From assembly GCF_003345295.1 (NCBI RefSeq), contig NZ_CP031056.1, positions 806,001-870,000 on the forward strand: a stretch of DNA of 64,000 nucleotides. Direction: 5' to 3'. Positions 16,634-25,300 of this stretch are shown piece by piece. The translations under genes were made by a program, and so were the position numbers. Under the pieces are notes generated by a model, which made no database searches, was not told where the DNA came from, and saw only the letters and a list, made by a program, of their open reading frames with translations. This DNA comes from Vibrio splendidus (GTDB taxonomy: Bacteria; Pseudomonadota; Gammaproteobacteria; Enterobacterales; Vibrionaceae). The stretch's first letter is position 1. Each line of letters opens with the position of its first letter.

Positions 16634-16700
16634 GTGGCGCACTATACGCCTAGTTTTTTGAATTGCAACTCTATTTTTAATTAAATTTAAAAATATTTTT
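16634..16700 (-). promoter_or_regulatory. rRNA P1-type promoter without an rRNA gene
   Basis: On the minus strand a TTGCAA (16663-16668) and TATAGT (16641-16646) are separated by 16 bp, followed directly by GCGCCAC. This matches the arrangement of E. coli rrn P1 promoters (16-bp spacer, TATAAT then GCGCCACC discriminator). An A/T-rich stretch on the upstream side (16669-16700) looks like an UP element. No rRNA or tRNA follows in the window; the next coding-like frames are at 16405 and 16325. The match is visual only. Confidence 0.6.
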
Positions 16701-16877
16701 GAATGATTTGCCGTCGCTTGTTGAGAGTTAAATGAGCGATGGGCAGGTAATTCACCATGATACCTGACCGATGTTTGGCTTTGCACCGCTTTGTGTTCTT
16801 TGTCATTAGTGGTTTTAATTGTTCAGCTAATTTATTTATGATTAAGTATCTGTTGTATATAGTCTTTACATTGTAAA

Positions 16878-16961
16878 TTACAAGTCGTGACTCTGAGGTT
16901 GAGCGTTGTAATTCTGGAGTTTGGCGTCGTAATTCTGTGATTTAGCGTTGTAATTACAGGA
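16878..16961. repeat. 21-bp direct tandem repeat, four degenerate copies
   Basis: Four adjacent 21-bp units start at 16878, 16899, 16920 and 16941. All share a GTCGTGA/GTTGTAATT-type core and a final CTGGAG/CTGTGA/ACAGGA-type end. The length is a multiple of three, and one frame reads a 7-residue repeat (SVVILEF, GVVIL-stop). It is noncoding in the current state, since the frame has a stop. It could be decayed coding sequence or an array of binding sites. Confidence 0.65.
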
Positions 16962-17137
16962 TTTTCGGGCACTTTTCCCCATCAGTTTATTCTTCAGATT
17001 GATGATCATTTTCCTCTTCGCGTCTTTTTGCTATTTCTGATCCCGAGTATCTCTCCTGACTACGCAAAATATGAATACTCACTTTTACATTTCTGAATAA
17101 TAAAGTTGTTGTGTCGCCAGTTTAACGCAAATATAAT

Positions 17138-17152
17138 TGATAATAGTTCTCA
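17138..17152 (+). promoter_or_regulatory. Fur box of the siderophore operon
   Basis: TGATAAT-A-GTTCTCA agrees with the 7-1-7 Fur consensus (TGATAAT-N-ATTATCA) at 12 of 14 arm positions. It lies about 145 bp before the first gene of an iron-chelate ABC operon, which fits repression by iron. Confidence 0.65.
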
Positions 17153-17296
17153 CTTGCGTTACGGGTTTGTTATCAAAGCAATGACAGACTTTAAATTATC
17201 GTTATTTAGCCGTTGTGTTCGCCCCATGCTCGCCTATGAGTAGTGTGACTTTCATTGTCATGAGTGGTGGTTAGTATCAATGGCAAAGGAAGAAAC

Positions 17297-18229
17297 ATGA
17301 AGAAAACAATCAATTCAGTTCGCCAGTTGTTAAGCGGGTTTGCCATCATTCTTGCATCATCATTACTGATGACCGCTCAAGCGAAAACCGTGACCATTGA
17401 ACACGTAAAGGGCACGGCGCAGTTTACTGAAGTACCACAGCGCGTTGTGGTACTTGGCTTTGGTAGCTTGGATGTGCTTGATCAAATTGGTGTACAGCCA
17501 GTTGGTGCGCCTCATAGCTTGCTGCCCGATTACCTAGCTTCGTACAAAGAAACGACAGCAAATACAGGATCATTGAGTGAACCGGATTTTGAAGCTATCT
17601 ACATGTTGAAGCCTGACATCATTATCGCGGAAAACCGTATGCTTAAGGTTTACGACAAGCTGGCACAAATCGCTCCAACGGTCATGTTCTCTATTGAAGG
17701 TGATAAATACTGGGCTGATGCTCAGCAAAACTGGCGCGCGCTAGGTGACATCTTTGGTAAGCAAGCTGAAGTAGAAGCGATAATCAAAGAGACTCAAGCG
17801 TCTATCACGGCGGTAAACGACAAAGTTGCGTCTGACGAAACGTCTGCAATGATGCTGATGAACAACGGCAACAACATTGCGATGTTCAATAAGGGCAGTC
17901 GCTTCTCGATCATTTTTGATGATTTTGGTTTCGAGGAGTCAAAGAGTGCGACAGTGGCTCCAATTAAAGGGACTCACGGCAACCTAATCTCGTTCGAATA
18001 CATTGCTGACGCAAAACCTGAAGTGCTTTACGTTCTTGACCGCGAAAAAGCGATCGGTAAATCAGAAGGGCGCGCACAACAGCTGTTTGATAACCCATTA
18101 GTTGCGGCGACACCTGCAGCGCAGAAAGGCAACATCGTTTACCTTGATTCAAGTGCTTGGTATTTGGCTGGTGGTGGCGTGACAGCGATTCACAGAATGT
18201 TGGGTGATATTGAACGAACGATTCAATAG
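17297..18229 (+). CDS. vctP: Periplasmic siderophore-binding protein of ABC transporter (VctP-like)
   Basis: From the ATG at 17297 (AAAGGAAG before it; a GTG at 17264 is unsupported) the protein has 310 residues with a signal peptide ending near AQAKT. It follows the helical-backbone substrate-binding fold of FepB/FatB-like proteins: VTIEHVKGTAQFTEVPQRVV, PEVLYVLDRE, then a long C-terminal helix. It binds a ferric siderophore in the periplasm and hands it to the permeases that follow. In Vibrio cholerae the homologous VctPDGC takes up catechol siderophores. The order P-D-G-C is the same here, but the ligand is inferred. Confidence 0.86.
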   Translation: MKKTINSVRQLLSGFAIILASSLLMTAQAKTVTIEHVKGTAQFTEVPQRVVVLGFGSLDVLDQIGVQPVGAPHSLLPDYLASYKETTANTGSLSEPDFEAIYMLKPDIIIAENRMLKVYDKLAQIAPTVMFSIEGDKYWADAQQNWRALGDIFGKQAEVEAIIKETQASITAVNDKVASDETSAMMLMNNGNNIAMFNKGSRFSIIFDDFGFEESKSATVAPIKGTHGNLISFEYIADAKPEVLYVLDREKAIGKSEGRAQQLFDNPLVAATPAAQKGNIVYLDSSAWYLAGGGVTAIHRMLGDIERTIQ

Positions 18230-18249
18230 TCATCAATCATCAGATTTTT

Positions 18250-18282
18250 GGGCTTATAAGAGCGTTCTTATAAGCCCTTTTT
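18250..18282 (+). terminator. Hairpin after the siderophore-binding protein gene
   Basis: GGGCTTATAAGA and TCTTATAAGCCC form a perfect 12-bp stem with a 4-nt loop, followed by TTTTT. It sits between the binding-protein gene and the permease genes. It would leave the binding protein in excess over the permeases, either as partial terminator or as mRNA-protecting hairpin. Confidence 0.75.
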
Positions 18283-18328
18283 CACTTTTCATACGGACTC
18301 AAAGAGCCCTACCTTTAGTATTATTTCT

Positions 18329-19282
18329 ATGTTGAAACCCATTGCCGCTGCTGTATTTCTTGTTGTGTTATGCATTATGTCATTGATGATTGGAGTCGCT
18401 GAAATCAGTTTTAGCGACTTCTTCAATGGCAACCAACACGCCAACTCTATTTATGTTGTTAGTCGAATCCCTCGACTGTTCGCGATTGTACTTGCCGGTG
18501 CGGGCTTGAGTGTCGCTGGCTTGATCATGCAACAGATCGTGCAGAACAAGTTTGCCGCGCCTTCGACTATGGGTACCATTGACTGCGCCATGCTTGGCTA
18601 CATAGTCGGTATTCTGGTTCTGGGCAATGCAGCGCAATGGAGCTACTTAGGTTTCATTTTCGCGTTTGCGGTTTTCGGAACCATGCTATTGGTCCGCTTT
18701 CTACAACACCTTAAGTTTAAGAATGCGGTGTTGGTGCCTTTGATTGGCATCATGTATGGCAACGTTGTTTCGTCTCTAACAACCTTTATTGCTTACAAGT
18801 ACGACTTAGTACAAACCATGTCGGCATGGACAATGGCGAACTTTGCGAGTGTGTTGCAAGGCAGCTATGAAATTCTTTACCTCGCAGTGCCTGCTTGTGT
18901 GTTGGCTTACTACTTCGCGAGTCAGTTCAGTGCGGCGAGTATTGGCGAGAGCTTTGCGAAAAACATCGGCTTGAATTATCAGAAGATCGTCTTCATTGGT
19001 GTTGCATTGGTCGCTATCTGTGCCTCTTCTGTAGTGATGATTGTCGGTGTTATCCCATTCCTTGGCCTTATCGTGCCGAATATCGTGTCGCTAATGATGG
19101 GCGATAACATGAAGAAGATTCTGCCTTGGACAGCCTATTGGGGCGTGATCTTAGTATTGGTTTGTGACTTGTTAGCTCGAATCGTCATCTTCCCTTACGA
19201 GATTCCAATCTCGATGGTAATCAGTGTCTTTGGCGGCTTGATTTTTATCTACCTAATCATGAGAGACAAGTCGAATGCGTGA
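18329..19282 (+). CDS. vctD: Iron-siderophore ABC transporter permease (VctD-like)
   Basis: This 317-residue FecCD-family permease has about nine helices. The family signature RIPRLFAIVLAGAGLSVAGL starts near residue 47, and the coupling loop appears in GVIPFLGLIVPNI. It pairs with the next permease to form the inner-membrane channel for ferric siderophore. The ATG at 18329 has a weak ribosome site and follows the hairpin. The gene overlaps the next by 8 bp. Confidence 0.88.
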   Translation: MLKPIAAAVFLVVLCIMSLMIGVAEISFSDFFNGNQHANSIYVVSRIPRLFAIVLAGAGLSVAGLIMQQIVQNKFAAPSTMGTIDCAMLGYIVGILVLGNAAQWSYLGFIFAFAVFGTMLLVRFLQHLKFKNAVLVPLIGIMYGNVVSSLTTFIAYKYDLVQTMSAWTMANFASVLQGSYEILYLAVPACVLAYYFASQFSAASIGESFAKNIGLNYQKIVFIGVALVAICASSVVMIVGVIPFLGLIVPNIVSLMMGDNMKKILPWTAYWGVILVLVCDLLARIVIFPYEIPISMVISVFGGLIFIYLIMRDKSNA

Positions 19283-20225
19283 TTCAGTAAAAATTGCGAT
19301 TCTGGCCATCGCGTCTTTGTGTATGGCGGCAGTATTTGTGGGGCAGGGACTTACGTGGGATAACTATGAGTTCTTCTTGTCTCTGCGACTACCCAAACTG
19401 CTGTCGATTGTGCTGGCGGCGGTGGCGATCTCGGCGTCGTCATTGGTTTTCCAAACCATCACTAATAATCGAATTCTAACCCCATCCATCTTGGGCTTTG
19501 ATAGCTTGTATATGCTGGTTCAAACGGTACTTCTGTTTGTATTTGGCAGTACCAGTTTCTGGGTGATTGATTCAATCGCAAACTTTTCGATGTCTGTGAC
19601 TGTGATGATTTTGTTCTCGTTTGCTCTGTTCCATTTCTATTTTAAGAGCAAGCGAAATAACGTATTCACACTGCTTCTGATTGGTATCGTATGTGGCAGC
19701 GTATTCTCGAGCTTAGCGAACTTCCTTGCGATGTTGATTGATCCCAATGAATTTGCGGTGTTGCAGAATGTGATGTTTGCAAGCTTCAATAACGTGAAAG
19801 GCGAACTGGTTTACCTCAGCCTTATTCCATTAGGTTTGAGCTTGCTTGGCCTGTGGTTATTAGCACCTAAGCTTGATGTGCTTTGGCTTGGTGTCGATAA
19901 CGCAACAAGCTTGGGCGTGAATACCAAGCGACTGACTCAGATTACCTTGGTTATTGTGTCAGTGATGGTCGCGGTATCAACTGCCTTGGTTGGCCCGGTA
20001 CTTTTCTTCGGTTTAATCACAGTAAGTTTGGCTCGTCAGATATTCAGTTCTTATCAGCACCGTACTCTAATCATCGCTAGCAGCTTGTTAGCGGTAGTGT
20101 TGCTCGTGTCTGGTCAATGGTTCATCGAAAAAGTAATGGCGTTTGAAACCACAGTGAGTGTGATCATTAACTTGGTCGGTGGTTTGTATTTTATGTTCTT
20201 GTTGTTACGCACCAGAATTCAGTAA
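19275..20225 (+). CDS. vctG: Iron-siderophore ABC transporter permease (VctG-like)
   Basis: This is the second 316-residue FecCD-family permease, with RLPKLLSIVLAAVAISASSL and the coupling-loop region GPVLFFGLITVSLARQIFSS. It starts inside the end of the previous gene (8-bp overlap) and is followed at 12 bp by the ATPase. These permeases form a heterodimer in the inner membrane. Confidence 0.88.
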   Translation: MRDSVKIAILAIASLCMAAVFVGQGLTWDNYEFFLSLRLPKLLSIVLAAVAISASSLVFQTITNNRILTPSILGFDSLYMLVQTVLLFVFGSTSFWVIDSIANFSMSVTVMILFSFALFHFYFKSKRNNVFTLLLIGIVCGSVFSSLANFLAMLIDPNEFAVLQNVMFASFNNVKGELVYLSLIPLGLSLLGLWLLAPKLDVLWLGVDNATSLGVNTKRLTQITLVIVSVMVAVSTALVGPVLFFGLITVSLARQIFSSYQHRTLIIASSLLAVVLLVSGQWFIEKVMAFETTVSVIINLVGGLYFMFLLLRTRIQ

Positions 20226-20237
20226 AGGTAGTAAGTA

Positions 20238-21002
20238 GTGATTAAATTAACAGGTTTAACTAAGAAGTATGGCAAGTCACTCGTGGTTGATGATGCCAGT
20301 GCTATGTTCCCGAAAGGAGAAGTGACTTCTATCATTGGCCCAAATGGTGCGGGTAAAAGTACACTGCTTTCAATGGCAAGCCGTTTAACAGAAAGTGACG
20401 CGGGTGAAGTGGTCATTGGCGATAAGTTATTGGCTGAGTGGGATACCAAAGAGCTAGCCAAGCACCTTGCCGTGTTAAGACAGTCAAACAACATCAATAT
20501 GCGATTTACGATTCGTGAGTTGGTCTGTTTTGGTCGTTTCCCACATTCTCAAGGCCGCTTGAAAGACGAAGATCATAAGATCGTCGATACGGCACTAGAG
20601 CACCTTGGCATTACCGACATCCAAAACAAATACCTTGATGAATTGAGTGGCGGTCAGCGTCAAATGGCGTTTATCGCGATGGTTGTGGCGCAAGATACAG
20701 ATTATGTGTTCTTAGATGAGCCTCTGAATAATCTAGATATTAAACACTCGGTTGAAATCATGCAGACACTGCGTCGTTTAGCGCATGAGTTCAATAAAGC
20801 GGTGGTGATCGTGATTCACGACATCAATTTTGCTTCTTGTTACTCTGATAACATTGTCGCGATGAAGAAGGGCCAAGTGGTTAAGTCGGGTAAGGTCTCT
20901 GAAGTGGTTGAAAAGTCAGTGATGGAATCGATCTACGAGATCCCATTTGAGATTCGCGAGTTCGATGGCGTTCGAATCTGTATGTATTATTCAGGTCGTT
21001 AG
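20238..21002 (+). CDS. vctC: Iron-siderophore ABC transporter ATP-binding protein (VctC-like)
   Basis: This 254-residue cytoplasmic ATPase has Walker A GPNGAGKST (about residue 34), the Q-loop region VLRQSNNINMRF, the signature LSGGQRQM (about 137), Walker B YVFLDEP and the switch-region histidine in VIVIHDINFA. It starts with GTG, preceded by AGGTAG. It powers the two permeases and closes the operon. Confidence 0.92.
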   Translation: MIKLTGLTKKYGKSLVVDDASAMFPKGEVTSIIGPNGAGKSTLLSMASRLTESDAGEVVIGDKLLAEWDTKELAKHLAVLRQSNNINMRFTIRELVCFGRFPHSQGRLKDEDHKIVDTALEHLGITDIQNKYLDELSGGQRQMAFIAMVVAQDTDYVFLDEPLNNLDIKHSVEIMQTLRRLAHEFNKAVVIVIHDINFASCYSDNIVAMKKGQVVKSGKVSEVVEKSVMESIYEIPFEIREFDGVRICMYYSGR

Positions 21003-21045
21003 ATTACTGGGTCTCTAGTCTGCTTAACCCCTTAGTTACCGAAAT

Positions 21046-21076
21046 GAAAAGAGCTCCCATATGAGGAGCTCTTTTC
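21046..21076 (+). terminator. Terminator after the siderophore operon
   Basis: GAAAAGAGCTCC and GGAGCTCTTTTC pair perfectly around a 7-nt loop. The T-run belongs to the stem, so it can work in both directions. Confidence 0.8.
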
Positions 21077-21142
21077 GTATGGTTCATATGTCCAAGACAG
21101 CATATTCCCTCTTGTGTTATACGCTAATCTCTGCCGTATTTT

Positions 21143-21180
21143 TGACATCAGACGAGGATCAAACCGTTAGTTTGATGTCA
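21143..21180 (+). promoter_or_regulatory. Two mutually exclusive hairpins upstream of the HD-GYP gene
   Basis: TGACATCA (21143-21150) can pair with TGATGTCA (21173-21180). ATCAAAC (21158-21164) pairs perfectly with GTTTGAT (21170-21176). The two share GTTTGAT bases, so only one can form. This resembles a switch or an operator pair about 110 bp before the response-regulator gene; no T-run follows. Function is inferred. Confidence 0.35.
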
Positions 21181-21291
21181 CTCGAAGATCGACTCTTCAT
21201 TTTTAACAATCATTTGTCATTTTCATGTTGAGAGGTACGAAAACCCATCTACACTATGTTTATAACTGTTTGATTTTTATAAGAGGTGTCA

Positions 21292-22317
21292 ATGAGTCGT
21301 AAACCTATAGTGTTAGTCGTGGATGACACCCCAAGTAACTTAGATGTGTTAACGGCAATCCTCAAAGATACCTATCAAGTTAAGGTCGCGATTAACGGTA
21401 CTATCGGTATCAAAATAGCGAAGATGGTGCCGCAGCCAGATCTTATTCTCCTTGATATCATGATGCCTGACATCGATGGCTACGAAGTGTGCCGTCAATT
21501 AAAAGCTCAGCCAAATACTGCGCATATCCCCATTATATTCGTTACCGCAAAGATTGGCCCTGAAGCCGAAGTAAAAGGCTTGTCCTTAGGTGCTGTTGAT
21601 TATTTAACGAAGCCAATTACACCTGAAATTGCACTACAACGTGTAAAAACCCATATTGCTCTTTATGACCAGCAACGAGCTTTGTTTAGTCAGGTGAAAG
21701 AGAAAACCCAAGAGATCAATCTCGGCAAACTAGAAACGCTCAACATATTGGGTAGAGCCGCTGAATTTAAAGATAACGAAACAGGCATGCATGTTATGCG
21801 CATGAGCCATTATTGCGAGATATTAGCCAAAGCCTTGGGCATGACAGACGAAGATGCCGAGACCTTACGTGATGCAGCGCCGATGCATGATATTGGCAAG
21901 ATTGGCATTCCTGACAGTGTGTTACTGAAGCCAGGCAAATTGGATGCCGATGAATGGACTACAATGCAGAAACACGTCGAGTTCGGTGTTGAAATCCTTG
22001 GTAGGCAGGGCGATTCCAAACTGATGCGTATGGCCATTCAAGTCGCGCAGTATCACCATGAAAAGTGGGATGGCAGTGGTTACCCAAACCAGATAGCCGG
22101 CGAAGATATTCCATTGGTCGGACGAATTGCGGCCGTTGCTGACGTATTTGATGCCCTGACAGCAGAGCGTCCTTATAAGAAGGCTTGGAGTGTCGATGAG
22201 GCGCTGAGCTTGTTTGAAGAACAGAAAGGCAAGCATTTTGATCCGACTATCGTCGATCTTTTTTTCGTCAACTTGCCCGAAATACTAGCGATTAAAGAGA
22301 AATTTAAAGATGAATAA
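21292..22317 (+). CDS. HD-GYP response regulator (c-di-GMP phosphodiesterase)
   Basis: The 341-residue protein, counted from the ATG at 21292 with AGAGG before it (a GTG two codons earlier is unsupported), has an N-terminal receiver domain (PIVLVVDDTPSN, phospho-aspartate in ILLDIMMPDIDGYE) and a C-terminal HD-GYP domain. The catalytic HD is in MHDIGKIGIPD and the GYP motif in HHEKWDGSGYPNQIAG, both intact. The protein should hydrolyse c-di-GMP when phosphorylated. It overlaps the hybrid kinase gene by 8 bp, so the kinase is its probable partner. Confidence 0.93.
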   Translation: MSRKPIVLVVDDTPSNLDVLTAILKDTYQVKVAINGTIGIKIAKMVPQPDLILLDIMMPDIDGYEVCRQLKAQPNTAHIPIIFVTAKIGPEAEVKGLSLGAVDYLTKPITPEIALQRVKTHIALYDQQRALFSQVKEKTQEINLGKLETLNILGRAAEFKDNETGMHVMRMSHYCEILAKALGMTDEDAETLRDAAPMHDIGKIGIPDSVLLKPGKLDADEWTTMQKHVEFGVEILGRQGDSKLMRMAIQVAQYHHEKWDGSGYPNQIAGEDIPLVGRIAAVADVFDALTAERPYKKAWSVDEALSLFEEQKGKHFDPTIVDLFFVNLPEILAIKEKFKDE

Positions 22318-25300
22318 GCGCTTTGTTATATGGATTAAGCAGTGCTTTATACTCATTTCCAGTTTGTTGTTTCTTCTCATTGGTTTACCACATGCTCATG
22401 CCGTGAGTGTTAGTGAAGATGATTTAACCCGGTGGTTAGAAAGTAAACCTAAAGTGACCTTTATCGCGCTTTCCAGTCATTATCCTTATTCGTTTATTGA
22501 TGATAGAGGGGAGGTGTCAGGTATCATTCGGGATTGGGCGAACGAGTTTGAACTTAATTATGGAATTGAGACGGATTTTATAAGCGTAAACTCTAATTCT
22601 GACGCGAAACAAGCGCTACTTGATGGGAAAGGAGATGTTTTCCCTTTCCAACAGTTTGATCCGAGCGAAGGTGGGCGATTTCTCGCTACTAATCCTTACA
22701 TCCCTTACCAAATCGCGGTGATTCTTCCTACCGACGACCCTACCACCGACAACATTGAGCAGTCCGATAAGCGGCGTATCGCCATGGTTCAAGATAGTAT
22801 CGATCTAGAAAAGTCGGGGGTACAACTCAGCTCAATCGAAAGAGTCCAATTTGATACTGCGATTGATGCTATCCGAGCACTGGAAGATGGTTCAGTCGAT
22901 GGGATGCTCGCCGAGCCCGTTACAACATTAAATCTTGCTCACAAGAGTGGTGTATACAGTTTAGCGGTCAATTACGTTCTCGACCGCTGGAAATACATAG
23001 AAGCTGCAATGGTTGTTCGAACTAAGGACACCGAATTGCTTGCTTTGTTAAACCAACAAATTGCAACGTTTGATATTGGGAAGAAAAACCGGATCCTATC
23101 GCATTGGTTAAAAGACTCACCCTACCGAACTCCAGTTAAAGGGGTGTTTGGTTTTGGTAATCCACCATATATGTACCCGGATAGCACTTCTGTCGGTATC
23201 GAACACGACATTATGCAAAGGGCTCTAAACAACATGGGCTACCGACTTGGTGACGTTGTCACGTTGCCTCGTAGTGCTGCGAATCAAGCCATCGATAACA
23301 ATAGTTCGATATCGTTTGTCTCAGGGATACAGGCTGACGGGTCTTCAGTGCACTTTTTGAGTGACAAAGTCATGGATGTTGAATTCGTGCCAGTTTCGTT
23401 AAAAAGACGTAACTTGAACCTCAAATCTGCCAAGAACCTATCTTTAGGTGCTTTGTTATTCGATGAAACATCACCAATAAAAAATTCTGTCGAACTACTT
23501 AAAGATAAGGTGAGCATCGATCGAATTGAAGATATTGATAGCTTAGAGTCTGCATTTTCTCAACTACGAGCACAAAATGTTGATTTGTTAATGGTCGAAA
23601 AACGGGTATTAAGATGGTTTGTGACAAATACTCGTTTCATTGAAATGCGTGAAATCGAACTACACGAAGATTTTAAAGTCGATTATCCAATTTATGTTGA
23701 TTTTAGAACGCCCAAGTTAAGAGACAGTTTTAACGAAGCGATTAAATATTTAAAGCAAACTGATGATGAGTTTGAACAGATACTTGAAACCCAAGTTAAG
23801 AATGATCTTACTCCTGTACTTAGAAAAGCCGATATTATCGCTCAAATCTCCGCTTACTTTATTGTGAATGACCGCTTCGAAGAACTCCCTAAGATCTTTG
23901 ACATATTCGATGCTGAGCACACATTCAAGGTTATTTCTGCTCAAGCGGATAATAATAAAAGACCGATTGAATCTTGGTATTTAGGCGAAGTATTAGATTC
24001 TTCGCTGAGTAAAAAGAATACGTCTGAATTATCGTCTGTTACCAAAGGTGCTGGTTATAAAACGCAAACAGGAAGTATTAATGCGGGCTTCATGACATTT
24101 TATTTTGATGTCAATTCGGTTGAGAGTAATTATGTGTATTTCCCTTCAATTGACCAATTTGAGTCATTTGGTGAAGGAGCTCAGCGTTATATCTCAGATG
24201 TTTACCAATCGAACAGCCTGACTGGTGAACTTCTTAACCTAAGTCAGAAAGAGCGTCAATGGATCAAGGATCATCCCGAACTAAAGATAGGTATCGATCC
24301 AAACTCATTACCTTATGAAGCTTTGTCAAACAAGGATGAATATATAGGGATGATTGATGATTACCTCAAGTTAATTGAACAAAAAACCGGACTGCGCCTT
24401 AGTCATGTCGACGTTGAAAGTTGGCAAGAAACTCGTCGCCTCGTTGATCATCGACGAGTACATTTAGTGTCAGCTGCGGTTGAGAACCGCTCATTAGGCG
24501 AAAGTGTAAAGCCAGCAAAAGCGCTATTCTCTAGTCGCCTTGCGATAGCTTCAAGGCGTGATGTAAATAGTATTGTGCTTAAAGAGGCTAAAGGTTGGAA
24601 GCTTGGAATATTAGCCAGTGGTGCTAATACCGAAGCCATTGTTGAAAGTTACCCAAATATTGAATGGGATCTTGTCGAATCCACCAAAGAAGGGTTGGAT
24701 CGAGTTGAATCTGGTGAGCTCGATGGATTTATTGATACTGTCGATGTGTTGAATTATTTGATCAATTCATTTGGTTATCGAGGTATCGGAATTATTGGTC
24801 GATTGGATTTCTTTTTATCGCCGACCTTACACGTCATTAAATCAGAGCCGTTATTACTGTCTATTGTTAACAAAGCAATAGGAAGTATCTCTGCAGAAGA
24901 CCACCAAAAAATATCCGCTAAATGGGCGGCACCTAAAGCGATTGAAAAAGTTGATTACCAACTCGTTTATACCATCTCGGTATTTTCCGTAGTGATAGTA
25001 TTGTTGATTGTATTTTGGAATAGGAAATTATCTAAGCAAATCACTATTGCTAATAACGCTACCGAAGCACTTCGTAAAGCACAAAATCAGCTTTACAACA
25101 TTTTGAACACGTCCCCTATAGCAGCTAGTGTTATTGTCGACGAACAAGTTCGTTATGCGAATGATACGGCGAAACGTCTTTTTGGAGTAGAACGAAGAGA
25201 GCTTTCTTCTATTGATGTTGAAGTCGTTTATAACACTTTATCCGATCGTGATGATTTGTATAAAGAACTGAGTCTTAACGGTAAGGTTGTGAATAGGGAG

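Larger units (their letters stand above)
16326..17296. other. Gene-poor region between the 69-aa ORF and the siderophore operon
   Basis: About 970 bp with no firm gene. It carries the possible 32-codon ORF, the leader hairpin, the rRNA-type promoter, the TTGTAA-a-TTACAA palindrome at 16871-16883, a four-unit 21-bp tandem repeat and the Fur box of the siderophore operon. An open frame at 16526-16786 on the minus strand lies across the promoter and is not protein-like. Confidence 0.6.

Noticed and set aside
16634..16700. Start of an rRNA operon
   Set aside because: Only the promoter matches. No rRNA, tRNA or boxA-like leader follows in the window.
16526..16786. 86-codon minus-strand frame
   Set aside because: It runs across the rRNA-type promoter and the AT-rich upstream stretch, has no motif, and its composition is not protein-like.
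16878..16961. CRISPR-like array
   Set aside because: Units are contiguous with no spacers and are degenerate, and no cas genes are present.
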